DNA of 64,000 nucleotides from Thermococcus sp. M36 (GTDB lineage Archaea; Methanobacteriota_B; Thermococci; Thermococcales; Thermococcaceae): contig NZ_SNUH01000001.1 of NCBI RefSeq assembly GCF_012027355.1, forward strand, positions 372,001-436,000, written 5' to 3'. The notes below the pieces were generated by a model. The model was not told the DNA's origin. It worked only from the letters and a program-made list of their open reading frames with translations, and searched no databases. Positions 28,094-36,398 of this stretch are shown here, in pieces. The position numbers and the translations under genes are program-made. Position 1 is the stretch's first letter, and each line of letters opens with the position of its first letter.

Positions 28094-28382
28094 TGCCCAC
28101 CCCCCCAAGGCTTCTCTTTATGCTCCTGAGGAGCTGTTCGGGGGCCGTAATATCTCCACGAACCGAAGCGCGAAGGACAACAGCGGCCTCATAGGCAGCG
28201 ATAAGTTCCTTTCTGCCGTTTTTCAGCACTTCCTCCCTGAGTATCCGATAGACCTCCTCAACAACATCCCTAAAAAGGGCCTCGTCCGAGTACAGCTCCT
28301 CGGTCAGAAGGAGTGTTATGAGGTCAGACACAAAGTCCACCCTATTCTCCCTCCGCCCGATCAGCGCCTTGAGCCGTTCCAC
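28083..28382 (-). CDS. Small helical hypothetical protein
   Basis: 99 residues, almost entirely alpha-helical and charged (MERLKALIGRRENRVDFV, VVEEVYRILREEVLKNG). No known domain. It overlaps the end of the large helical-repeat gene by 22 bp and the start of yjbQ by 11 bp, so the three genes are translated from one message. It could be a partner or detached last repeat of the upstream protein. Confidence 0.6.
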   Translation of the reverse strand: MERLKALIGRRENRVDFVSDLITLLLTEELYSDEALFRDVVEEVYRILREEVLKNGRKELIAAYEAAVVLRASVRGDITAPEQLLRSIKRSLGGVGSAL

Positions 28383-29644
28383 TGCTTGACCCTCCCGGAC
28401 AGTTCTCTGTCAAGGGCGCCTACGAGTATCTCGGATATGAGAATGGACGAGTACTTCGGCTCCCTGACCTCAAGGGCCGCGTCCACGGCCTCACCGACTC
28501 TCCCCTTTCTGAGGAGGCTGTGGGCAACGTCCGCCATGACAACGGAACGGAGCTTCGGGTTCTGTATTCTCAAACCTATCTCCTTGGCCAGATCCAGCCT
28601 GTCCGTCAGGACGTAGTATCTTGCCGCCTTAACCCACACCTCCTCGCTCCGGGTGTTCTTAACCACCGCCTCAACGAGGCCGGCTAGTGATGGGGACGGA
28701 TTATCAAGGATCCTGTTGAGAAGGGCCTTGCCGACCAGCGTGGTCTCGTCATCATCCAGCGCGTCTATAAAAGCAGGGAGTACATAGGGATCCCTGTCAA
28801 ACAGCTCGACCGCAAGCCGTACCAGGATCTCCCCCGGATCCTCAAGCTCGCGTACAAGCTCCACAGCAGAGAAGCCTTCCCCGGTAAGAGCAAACGCCAA
28901 GGCCAGCTCCCATTTGAAGCTCTCCCCGAACCTCTCCGCCAGTCCACGTGCAGTCTCAACGAGAACGTCTATGTAGTGGCCCAGAACGCCACGTTCCTTG
29001 AGGTAAAAAACAACCTCTTTAAACGCTTGCCTTGCCCATTCACGCCGTCCAATCTGTCCGAGAAGCGAGATGGATTTCTCATAGTTGCCCACGGCAAGGT
29101 GGGATTTAATGAACTCGAACAGCGCCTTTGAACGCTGCGGTTCGTTGCGGATGTATTCAAGAGCAAGCTGACTCCTCCTTAGACGGTAGGTCACCTTAAG
29201 GCGCTCTCTGCTGATCGTCTTGGAGTTCACACGTATGATCTCCAGAAGCAGGTCGTCCCTGAGCCGTCCGTCGGTAATTTCAAGCGCATAGACGACGGCA
29301 TCCCCAAAGTCCCCCAGCGAGATAAGGTAGGAAACGGCGCTTGCCATGACGGCGTCCCTGTGCTGCCGTGGCAACACTTTAGAGTCCTCCAGGACACCCC
29401 GGAATATCCTTTTAGCGGACTTAATCCCCGCTTTCCTCATGGAATATGCGGTGGAGAGCAGCGCCCTGAACATCCTCACGGGATCGTCTATCTCCCTGGC
29501 GGTCTCAATGGACTTAAGAAACGCGGCCCTGTAGCCGTTGTGCTTTGCCCTGGCCAGCCTCTCGCCGATTTTAGCGTACGTTGTTGATTTTATGTACGGG
29601 TCTTGGATAACATCAACAGAGGAAAGTATCTCTTCCACCAGCAT
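28361..29644 (-). CDS. Alpha-helical repeat hypothetical protein
   Basis: 427 residues from ATG 29644 (GGGGGCACGGC before it). The chain consists of about ten to twelve helix pairs of 30-40 residues with repeated patterns such as AKIGERLARA, ALLSTAYSMRKAG, MADVAHSLLRKGRVGEA and AARYYVLTDRLDLAKEIG, typical of TPR/HEAT-like solenoids that act as protein-binding scaffolds. No catalytic motif is visible. It starts an operon with the 99-residue protein and YjbQ, and is divergent from the RNA methyltransferase gene. Confidence 0.65.
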   Translation of the reverse strand: MLVEEILSSVDVIQDPYIKSTTYAKIGERLARAKHNGYRAAFLKSIETAREIDDPVRMFRALLSTAYSMRKAGIKSAKRIFRGVLEDSKVLPRQHRDAVMASAVSYLISLGDFGDAVVYALEITDGRLRDDLLLEIIRVNSKTISRERLKVTYRLRRSQLALEYIRNEPQRSKALFEFIKSHLAVGNYEKSISLLGQIGRREWARQAFKEVVFYLKERGVLGHYIDVLVETARGLAERFGESFKWELALAFALTGEGFSAVELVRELEDPGEILVRLAVELFDRDPYVLPAFIDALDDDETTLVGKALLNRILDNPSPSLAGLVEAVVKNTRSEEVWVKAARYYVLTDRLDLAKEIGLRIQNPKLRSVVMADVAHSLLRKGRVGEAVDAALEVREPKYSSILISEILVGALDRELSGRVKQWNGSRR

Positions 29645-29714
29645 GCCGTGCCCCCTCACGGGATCGCTACAGGGAAAGATGAATGACGAATCTTATTAAC
29701 CTAACCCTCGGAAC

Positions 29715-29723
29715 GTTTTTAAG
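29715..29723 (+). promoter_or_regulatory. TATA box giving a leaderless methyltransferase message
   Basis: GTTTTTAAG is centred 27 bp before ATG 29746, so transcription should start at or within a few bases of the start codon. No ribosome binding site is seen upstream of this ATG, which fits a leaderless message. Confidence 0.5.
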
Positions 29724-29745
29724 AGGCTCCGTTCAGTATCTGAAC

Positions 29746-30846
29746 ATGTACGCGGTCATATTTGGCAAGAATCCGGCGCTCAGCGAGGCGGAATTTTACT
29801 CATTCAGCAGGAGATTCGGCCTAAAGGTTAGCCCAATTGAGTCAAGCCGTTACTGGTTGTTATTCGATTCATCGCCCCAAGTTGAAAGATATTTCCACTG
29901 GCTCGGCGGTGCCCTGAAGCTCGTTAGGATAGCCGGCGAAGGTGAGGAAGCCATAAAAGACCTGGAATACGCGAAGCTCTTCACCGTGAGCCTCTACGGC
30001 AGGAGCGACTGGAAGCTCTGGAGGAAGCTCGGGAGCGGGATAAAAAGGGAGTTCAAAGCTGAAGGCCCGGCGAAGTTCTTCAAGCCGGCGAAGACCTACG
30101 CGATGCCAGCAGAGCTAATCCTGAAAGGCTTCCCCGAAGTTAAGGACTTCGTATTCCTCTTTAGGGAAGACGGAAGCTTTCTCGTAGGCGAGACCGTGAA
30201 AGTCACAGACCCCTTCGAGCTGAAGAAGCTCGATGTCGAGAGACCAGTTCAAAAGCCGATACTATCCATCCCCCCGAGGCTGGCAAGGATAATGGTGAAC
30301 CTTACTGAGGTGAGGAGGGGCTCCTTCCTCGACCCCTTCTGCGGAATAGGCACGATAGTCCAAGAGTTCGTTCTCCAGGGGCTTACCGCCTTCGGGAGCG
30401 ACAGGGACGAGGGGCAGGTAAAGGCAGCGAAGAAAAACCTCACCTGGCTGAGGAATGAGTTCAGGGTCAAGACCTCAGCCCATCTGGAGGTCTGTGACGC
30501 AAGGAAGCTGAAGCGCTGTTTTAGACAGCGGTTTGATGCCATAGTCACGGAGCCGTACCTTGGAAATCCTCTAAAAAGAAACCCGAGCAGGGGAGAGGCG
30601 ATAAAGCTCGCCAACGAGCTGGACAGGTTCTATTATTCCGTCTTCGAGAGCTTCGGAGATGTTCTCAAGAGGAACGGGAGGGTCGTCTTCGTCTTCCCGG
30701 CATACAGACTCAGTAACGGCAGGATTTACAGAAAAGAAAGGAAGTGGCTGGAAAAGCTCGGCTTCGAAGTCCTCGGAAAATACACCGACTACGAAGAGAG
30801 GCACAGGCTTGTGAGGGACATCCACGTGCTGAGATATCGGGGTTAA
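29746..30846 (+). CDS. RNA (guanine-N2) methyltransferase, Trm-G10/Trm11-like
   Basis: 366 residues. The N-terminal 150 residues fit a THUMP-type RNA-binding module (MYAVIFGKNPALSEAEFYSF). The methyltransferase domain has motif I FLDPFCGIGTIVQEFVL and motif IV TEPYLGNPLKRNPSRGEA, where D/N-PPY of classic N2-guanine methylases is replaced by E-P-Y. The likely substrate is tRNA (G10 or a nearby guanosine), but the altered motif IV leaves room for another RNA. ATG 29746 is preferred over an upstream start because of the TATA spacing. Its stop overlaps the convergent CoA-binding gene by 4 bp. Confidence 0.75.
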   Translation: MYAVIFGKNPALSEAEFYSFSRRFGLKVSPIESSRYWLLFDSSPQVERYFHWLGGALKLVRIAGEGEEAIKDLEYAKLFTVSLYGRSDWKLWRKLGSGIKREFKAEGPAKFFKPAKTYAMPAELILKGFPEVKDFVFLFREDGSFLVGETVKVTDPFELKKLDVERPVQKPILSIPPRLARIMVNLTEVRRGSFLDPFCGIGTIVQEFVLQGLTAFGSDRDEGQVKAAKKNLTWLRNEFRVKTSAHLEVCDARKLKRCFRQRFDAIVTEPYLGNPLKRNPSRGEAIKLANELDRFYYSVFESFGDVLKRNGRVVFVFPAYRLSNGRIYRKERKWLEKLGFEVLGKYTDYEERHRLVRDIHVLRYRG

Positions 30847-31271
30847 CCAATTAACCTCGCGTGCTCCTGCTTTATGCACCTGTGGGCAACGGCCGTTAAA
30901 CCGGCCTCCTTCGCCTTTTTGAACGCCTCCCTGCTGTATGTGTTGAACTGGAACCAGACCACCTTCGCCCCCTTCTCTATCGCCTGCTCGACATAGTCCA
31001 TGGTGAACTCAGGCCTTACGAAGAGGTCGACTATCTCGACTTCCTCGGGTATGTCCAGAACGCTCGGATAGCACTTTCTTCCAAGGATTTCATCGTAGCG
31101 GGGGTTCACGGGATAGACTTCATAGCCGTGTTCAAGGAGGTAGCGCATCACATCGTTGGAATCCCTCTCCGGCTTCGGTGAAGCACCCACGAGAGCGATC
31201 TTTCTGTACTTCGTCAGGATTCCTGTAATCTCCTCGTCACTCAACTTGTCAACGGGCATTATCCGGACCAT
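30843..31271 (-). CDS. CoA-binding domain protein (YccU-like)
   Basis: 142 residues forming one Rossmann-like CoA-binding domain: KIALVGASPKPERDSNDVMR, YLLEHGYEVYPVNPRYDEI, GRKCYPSVLDIPEEVEIVDL and AVAHRCIKQEHARL. Related to the CoA-binding part of succinyl- and acyl-CoA synthetases, but as a separate small protein; role unknown. ATG 31271 has GGTGATAAC immediately before it. Confidence 0.88.
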   Translation of the reverse strand: MVRIMPVDKLSDEEITGILTKYRKIALVGASPKPERDSNDVMRYLLEHGYEVYPVNPRYDEILGRKCYPSVLDIPEEVEIVDLFVRPEFTMDYVEQAIEKGAKVVWFQFNTYSREAFKKAKEAGLTAVAHRCIKQEHARLIG

Positions 31272-31338
31272 GTTATCACCGGAGAAGTTTGTGAGCCAAA
31301 CTTTAAAGGGATAGCGGAGAAGTTCCTTCGGTGAGAGT

Positions 31339-31776
31339 ATGGCGCTGTACGAGGAGACCCTGACGAACAGGATTTTGCAGATCGTTCTGTTGATTCCCAT
31401 CGTGAGCATGCTGATCGGGCTCTACTCGACTTATTCCGCTGGAGAGGGCTTTGAGATAATGCTCGCGGCTACGATAGGGGTTACCGTCCTACTCCTCGAT
31501 ATTATGGCGATTAGAATCGAGATAGACGAGCGTGAGCTAAGAATCAGAGGCGTTCTTGGACTCATAGTGAGGAAGACGGTTCCCATCGAGAACATGGCGA
31601 GCTTCCGGGTCGGCGAGGGCTGGACCTCCTGCTACGGGACGATACACTTCAACCTCCCCGCGAAGGGGTGCATAATGCTGAGGCAGAAAAAGGGATGGAG
31701 CGTTTCCTTCACGACGAACTATCCCGAGGAGGTCGCGAGGGTTCTGGCGATGCTGGGAGTTCCACGAGAACCTTAG
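31339..31776 (+). CDS. Two-helix membrane protein with PH-like domain
   Basis: 145 residues. Two hydrophobic helices (residues about 12-30 and 40-58) lead into a beta-rich domain (IEIDERELRIRGVLGLIVRK, VPIENMASFRVG) resembling bacterial PH-like domains. Role unknown. Its last 68 bases overlap the convergent NfeD-like gene, so the C-terminus of one of the two is probably flexible. Confidence 0.6.
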   Translation: MALYEETLTNRILQIVLLIPIVSMLIGLYSTYSAGEGFEIMLAATIGVTVLLLDIMAIRIEIDERELRIRGVLGLIVRKTVPIENMASFRVGEGWTSCYGTIHFNLPAKGCIMLRQKKGWSVSFTTNYPEEVARVLAMLGVPREP

Positions 31777-32140
31777 CCCCCCTTACCCCAACGACCCTGA
31801 CACTCTCGCCCTTCTTTGCAGTACCGTTGATGCACTCTGCGGTCCACAGCTCCCCAGCGAGTTTTACCAGGCCTTCAGGTGCTAGGTCTTCTACAACCGT
31901 TGCGGCTCTTCCTATGAGGCTTTCAGGCCCGGCCTCAGGCCTCTTCTCGGCACCGCCTCCCAGAACAAAGGGAGCAACCAGCAGGTCCTTCAGTATAAGA
32001 GCCACGAGAATAACGGCGGAGACCGCCAGAGGGATGTTTATCCCCATCTCGGGGAGCACCAGCAGGAGAAACACAGCCGCGATTAGTTCGTCCGCGCTGA
32101 TTGCAAGGAACTTGAGCACGCGTGATATTTTCACAGACAT
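31709..32140 (-). CDS. Short NfeD-like membrane protein
   Basis: 143 residues: two or three N-terminal helices (residues about 15-60) followed by an OB-fold of the NfeD type (SLIGRAATVVEDLAPEGLVK, WTAECINGTAKKGESVRVVG, GAKVLVEL). NfeD proteins work with stomatin-like proteins and membrane serine proteases; neither partner is encoded nearby. The last 20 residues, rich in Ser and Pro, overlap the opposite gene. Confidence 0.75.
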   Translation of the reverse strand: MSVKISRVLKFLAISADELIAAVFLLLVLPEMGINIPLAVSAVILVALILKDLLVAPFVLGGGAEKRPEAGPESLIGRAATVVEDLAPEGLVKLAGELWTAECINGTAKKGESVRVVGVRGAKVLVELPASPEPSRPPRDSSS

Positions 32141-32162
32141 CGCTAAAAATGCCCCTTGGAGT

Positions 32163-32810
32163 TTATATGCTTTCGCTCAGCCACCGCCAGTGGGGGTTGA
32201 GCTCTATGATGCTCCACCACCTCTTGAGCTCCTTCCTCGCGGTTTTGTAGTCGGGGTAGAACCTTTCGACGAGCTCCCAGAACGCCTTCGAGTGGTTCAT
32301 GTGTTTGAGATGCGCCAGCTCATGAATCACGACGTAGTTTCTCAGCTCAGGAGGGATCGCCACGAGCCTCACGTTAAAGTTCAGGTTTCCCCTGGGAGAG
32401 CAGCTCCCCCAGCGGCTTTTCTGGTGGCGGATGTAGACTTTCCCAGGGTTGACTCCCATCTCCGGGGCGTACTTCTCCACGAGGGGGAGGAGCTCCTTCC
32501 TGAGAAACTTTTTGAGGCATAAGAGGACTTCATCCCTGCTCGGGGAGAGAACCACCGTCTTGAACCTCGTGTGAACCTTGGCCTTCCTGCCCTGGATCAC
32601 CTGGTAGAACTCGCCGTTAATGGGGAAGCCGGATTCAGCTATCTCGCGCAGGCCATCTATTTCCACCAGCTTGGCCTCAAGCCAGCCTCGGTGCCTCTTA
32701 ATCAGGTTATCAACGTCGAAGCCATCTGGAGCAGTAACCACAACCGTTCCGTCCGGCCTTACCTCAAGCCTTGCATACTTAACCGGCCGACGGCGAACCC
32801 TCAACCTCAT
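32163..32810 (-). CDS. YgjP-like zinc metallopeptidase (DUF45)
   Basis: 215 residues from ATG 32810. The zincin motif VIHELAHLKHMNHSKAFWEL gives H-E-x-x-H with a downstream His (HMNH) as third ligand. The N-terminal half is a beta-rich domain (VRPDGTVVVTAPDGFDVD), and YIRHQKSRWGSCSPRGNLNF is the family-specific strand before the catalytic helix. Substrate unknown; some bacterial homologues are linked to restriction systems, but no such genes are nearby. AGGTGAGCGGC precedes the ATG. Confidence 0.88.
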   Translation of the reverse strand: MRLRVRRRPVKYARLEVRPDGTVVVTAPDGFDVDNLIKRHRGWLEAKLVEIDGLREIAESGFPINGEFYQVIQGRKAKVHTRFKTVVLSPSRDEVLLCLKKFLRKELLPLVEKYAPEMGVNPGKVYIRHQKSRWGSCSPRGNLNFNVRLVAIPPELRNYVVIHELAHLKHMNHSKAFWELVERFYPDYKTARKELKRWWSIIELNPHWRWLSESI

Positions 32811-32848
32811 GCCGCTCACCTTTTAAGGAGAATGGATAAAAAGTCCTT

Positions 32849-33649
32849 ATGAAGGTTCGGGTTATAGAGAGGCGCGCCAAGAGCATCTATACAAAATCGA
32901 AGATTCCGGGCGTGGAGTGGGCTGTCAACCAGTACGTCGGCTGTGCCTTCGCATGCGAATACTGCTACGCCAAGTTTCTAACGAGGTGGAAGGACTACGG
33001 GAGATGGGGAAGCTGGATCGAGGTTAAGACCAACGCGCCCGACTTGGCGAGAAAGCACGTTTCTGGGAGTGTCGTCATGTCAACGGTGAGCGACCCCTAT
33101 CAACCGATAGAGGCTGAGTTAAAGCTTACTAGGAAAGTTTTGAGATACATGGACAAGAGGAACAAACTTTCGGTGCTTACCAAATCGCCGCTGGTAACCC
33201 GCAACATCGACCTTTTCAAGGAGTTCCGGACGATAGAGGTTGGCCTCACGATAAACGGCTTCACCGGAAGGGAGAAGAGGCTTTTTGAACCGCTGACGCC
33301 GGTTCACGAGGCGAGGGTTAACGCCCTCAAAGAGCTTCACGAAGCGGGTCTAAAGACGTACGTCTTCGTCAGCCCCATAATTCCAGAGATAACGGATGTC
33401 TCTGCCATAGTTGAGGACACAAGAGGCTTTGCTGACTACTACTTCTTTGAAGTGCTGAACCTCCGTGCATCGGGGAGAGAATTTCAGGAACTCCTCCGCG
33501 ATGAGTATCCGGAAAGCTACGAGGTTCTGACCGACGATGAGGCCTTTGAAGAGTTTCTATGGGGGCTGAAGAAGGAGATAAGGGCCCTACGCGTTAAGGC
33601 GGAGGGAATAGAGACCCACCGCGAGGGCTGGGAGTTCGTGGAGCTGTGA
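32849..33649 (+). CDS. Radical SAM protein
   Basis: 266 residues. The iron-sulfur cluster motif C-x3-C-x2-C is in VGCAFACEYCYAKFLTRW (residues about 31-40), followed by MSTVSDPYQPIEAELKLTR and VLTKSPLVTRNIDL, as in the SPL-like/Rv2578c group of radical SAM enzymes. Reaction and substrate are unknown. It is divergent from the metallopeptidase gene; TATA-like elements CCTTTTAAGG and GGATAAAAAG lie in the 38-bp gap. Confidence 0.86.
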   Translation: MKVRVIERRAKSIYTKSKIPGVEWAVNQYVGCAFACEYCYAKFLTRWKDYGRWGSWIEVKTNAPDLARKHVSGSVVMSTVSDPYQPIEAELKLTRKVLRYMDKRNKLSVLTKSPLVTRNIDLFKEFRTIEVGLTINGFTGREKRLFEPLTPVHEARVNALKELHEAGLKTYVFVSPIIPEITDVSAIVEDTRGFADYYFFEVLNLRASGREFQELLRDEYPESYEVLTDDEAFEEFLWGLKKEIRALRVKAEGIETHREGWEFVEL

Positions 33650-33650
33650 T

Positions 33651-34281
33651 TCACCACGTCGGAGAGAGCAGGGCCCCTCCGTAGGCCAGCCAGAGCAGGA
33701 GCGCCGTTGAGAAGGGGACGGTGAACTCATCGTAGGCCGAGGGCAGGGGGAGGCTTTCGAAGAAGGTAGCGACCAGCCCGATTCCCACCAGGAGGGCCGG
33801 AGGGGCGTCGAGATTAAGGATCCAGTGACTTGCCCAGAGCGCAATCAATGAGACCATGAGCATTACGGTGCTCCCGACGAGGGTTTTCTCCGGTTCCACG
33901 GGATTCTTGGCCCGCCGAGGAGCTGGCCGGCTATGGCGTTGCAGCAGTCGCCGAAGGTCGAAACCCACAGCGCCGAGAGGACCGCTATTTTTGGAAAGAC
34001 CGTGCAGATTATTCCTGCGGTGACCCAAAAGAGAAAGCTGCCGAGGTAGTTGTCCGCCTCGTCATCCCTCGCCATCGTCCTGTAGCTCAGGTCGGCTATG
34101 GGCACGGTAAGCTTCCAGCCGCGGAGGAGCTTGAGGTGCTGGAGCGTGTAGAGAGAGGCAAAGAACCAGACGACGGCGAGCGTAACCCACTTCGGGGTGA
34201 ACACTATTATTGGGGCCTCGAGAATCCCGGGAGGACGTGCCAGCCCTTTCTCACAAGCTCCCTTCGTGGAACGCGGTTCAT
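33651..34281 (-). pseudogene. Dolichol kinase-like CTP-dependent kinase gene with two frameshifts
   Basis: Three frames must be joined. From ATG 34281 (GGGGGTGAAATC upstream) the first reads MNRVPRRELVRKGWHVLPGF; after a shift near 34222 the next continues APIIVFTPKWVTLAVVWFFA to STFGDCCNAIAGQLLGGPRI; after a second shift near 33892 it continues EKTLVGSTVML to the end at 33651. The combined product of about 208 residues has the polytopic layout and the G-D...G...K-T-x-x-G-S pattern of dolichol kinase/SEC59-type enzymes, which phosphorylate polyprenols for protein glycosylation. Decay or sequencing error cannot be told apart here. Confidence 0.65.
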
Positions 34282-34366
34282 GATTTCACCCCCACTGATT
34301 CCACACGCCCGTATTTATCGCTTTTTCCCGCGATAACTATAAAAAGGCATAATCATAAGGACACCT

Positions 34367-35074
34367 ATGCAAGTAAGGTTTGAGAGGATCATTCCCCTCG
34401 ACGATGACGACGCCCAGAGAGTGAAGGAAACCTTACTCAGGCTGAGATTTGTACACTACATTCAAGGCGCGAATGGGGAAATCTGGGGCTACGCGCCGAG
34501 ATATATCAAAGAACGCTACGAAACCCACTTTTATCTGATCGACTTTTCAGAGAAGAGCTTTCTAATAGCTTCAACGGTTCCCCTGAAGATCCCAATCCCA
34601 GGCAGAGGAGTTCTATCGCTGGAGGGAAGCAGGAAATCCGTCGCCAGAAGGATAAGACTGCACCTCATGGATCCACTGAACAGGAATGTCAAACTCCAGA
34701 GAACCATCGGCCTGAACATCACATCGCTCCTGGGCCTTGCCCTCCTCGGCGGAGTTCTCCTGTGGTTAAACCCATACATCTTCGCACTAACGCTCTTGAT
34801 ATTAATCCTTGGATTAATGCCCGGGAACTCCAAAGTCGCCATCAGACACGGAGAGAAAATCATGATTTTTAAGAGAAACAAGAGGGCCTATAGAACAGCC
34901 TCCCTGCTCGCTGGAATGATCTATCTTATACCCCTCATAAAGACCTTCCAAGAGATACACAGAGACATCGGGGACATCAGGGTTTTCGCGGCATTCCTCC
35001 TGGTGAGCAGTCCAATAATAATCCTCGCCCTCATGATTTTGTGTTTTCAGAGGGAGTGGCAGGACCTTGTATGA
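34367..35074 (+). CDS. Hypothetical membrane protein
   Basis: 235 residues. A polar N-terminal domain (residues 1-110, DDDDAQRVKETLLRLRFVHY) is followed by four helices in two pairs (residues about 118-150 and 175-230). No known domain. A clear TATA box (ACTATAAAAAGG, about 34335-34346) lies upstream. Its last 44 bases overlap the end of the convergent glycerate kinase gene. Confidence 0.6.
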   Translation: MQVRFERIIPLDDDDAQRVKETLLRLRFVHYIQGANGEIWGYAPRYIKERYETHFYLIDFSEKSFLIASTVPLKIPIPGRGVLSLEGSRKSVARRIRLHLMDPLNRNVKLQRTIGLNITSLLGLALLGGVLLWLNPYIFALTLLILILGLMPGNSKVAIRHGEKIMIFKRNKRAYRTASLLAGMIYLIPLIKTFQEIHRDIGDIRVFAAFLLVSSPIIILALMILCFQREWQDLV

Positions 35075-36383
35075 CCGCTATCACCAGCGAGTTCACGTTG
35101 GTTCCAGTTGGCCCGGTCTTGAGGAGCGCGCCCACCCTTTCCAGCGCACCGTAGGCGTTGTGCTTCCTGAGGACTTCCTCGACGTCCACTCCAGCTTCCC
35201 CGAGAAGTCCAAGCGTTTTCCCGTCCACTATCCCGCCGGCCGCATCCGTCGGCCCGTCCGTTCCATCGGTATCGACCGCTAAGACGACGGCGTTTAGACC
35301 AGCTATCTTTCTGGCCACACTTAGCGCGAACTCCTGATTCGGCCCGCCGAGGCCGGCTTTTCCCTCAATAGTCACCGTCCACTCGCCGCCGGCTATTAGA
35401 ACCGCTGGCTTTGGAACCGGGCGGTCGTATTTGGCGATCTCCTGGACTACCGAGCCTATTGCCAGGGCTATCTCCCTTGCCTCACCTTCGAGGGTCGTGG
35501 TGAGCAACAGGGCATTGTAGCCGAGTTCCTCCGCCTTCGCCAGGGCAGATTCACAGGCGAGGGTGTTGCTTCCGACTATGAAGTTGTGGACATTTGGGAG
35601 GTCTTCCTTAAGGGTTTCCTCCGCCTTCCCCTCAAGTCCCAGCTCGATGTGCCTCTTAACGCTCTCGGGCAGCTTCTCCCAGACGCCGTAGAGCTTCAAG
35701 ATTCTGAAGGCATCTTCGAAGGTGGTGGGGTCCTTCACCGTTGGACCGGAGGCAATAGCCTCAAGGGGGTCGCCGACGACGTCCGAGAGGATGAGACTTA
35801 TCACCGTTCCCCTTACGCGCTTCGCCAGCTTGCCACCCTTGACGGCCGAGATGTGCTTCCTCACGGTGTTTATCTCGTATATCTTGGCCCCGCTCCTGAG
35901 CAAAAGCTCGTTGGTCTTTATCTTGTCCTCGAGGCTTATCCCCTCCTCGGGGAGGAGGAAGAGCGCCGAACCGCCCCCGGAGATGAGAACTATGAGGATG
36001 TCGTCATTTCCGACTTTTTTGGCAAGTTCAACGCCGAGCTTTCCGCTGAGGAGGGAGTTCTTGTCAGGAACGGGGTGGCCCGCTTCGAGAACCATGATGT
36101 TTGACCACTTCGGACAGTCCTCAGCGTAGCCGTACTTGGTGACGATTATCCCCTCTCCAATTCTCTCTCCGAGGACATCAATGACCGCCCTGCTCATCGC
36201 ACAGGCAGCCTTGCCGAAGGCCAGGAGATAGACCTTTCCCCGTACTGGGAATTCCTTTCCGGAAACCACCAGACGGTTTCCCTCGACCTTAAGGCTTCTC
36301 CTCACTGCCCAATAGGGGTCGGCGCTCCCGATGGCGGCTCTCATGATCTCAAGCGCGGCAGTTTTGGCGTTCATCTCCACCAT
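35031..36383 (-). CDS. gckA: Glycerate 2-kinase (MOFRL family)
   Basis: Phosphorylates D-glycerate to 2-phosphoglycerate, feeding it into lower glycolysis. 450 residues with the glycine-rich ILIVLISGGGSALFLLPEEG, NTVRKHISAVKGGKLAK, ISLILSDVVGDPLEAIASGP and the C-terminal MOFRL-type segment VLAVDTDGTDGPTDAAGGIV. It begins 15 bp after the TrmB-family gene and is the last gene of the ABC-importer operon, which places glycerate metabolism in the same regulon. ATG 36374 is an alternative start. Confidence 0.92.
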   Translation of the reverse strand: MVEMNAKTAALEIMRAAIGSADPYWAVRRSLKVEGNRLVVSGKEFPVRGKVYLLAFGKAACAMSRAVIDVLGERIGEGIIVTKYGYAEDCPKWSNIMVLEAGHPVPDKNSLLSGKLGVELAKKVGNDDILIVLISGGGSALFLLPEEGISLEDKIKTNELLLRSGAKIYEINTVRKHISAVKGGKLAKRVRGTVISLILSDVVGDPLEAIASGPTVKDPTTFEDAFRILKLYGVWEKLPESVKRHIELGLEGKAEETLKEDLPNVHNFIVGSNTLACESALAKAEELGYNALLLTTTLEGEAREIALAIGSVVQEIAKYDRPVPKPAVLIAGGEWTVTIEGKAGLGGPNQEFALSVARKIAGLNAVVLAVDTDGTDGPTDAAGGIVDGKTLGLLGEAGVDVEEVLRKHNAYGALERVGALLKTGPTGTNVNSLVIAVIQGPATPSENTKS

Positions 36384-36398
36384 CTCCGGTAAAAAAGT

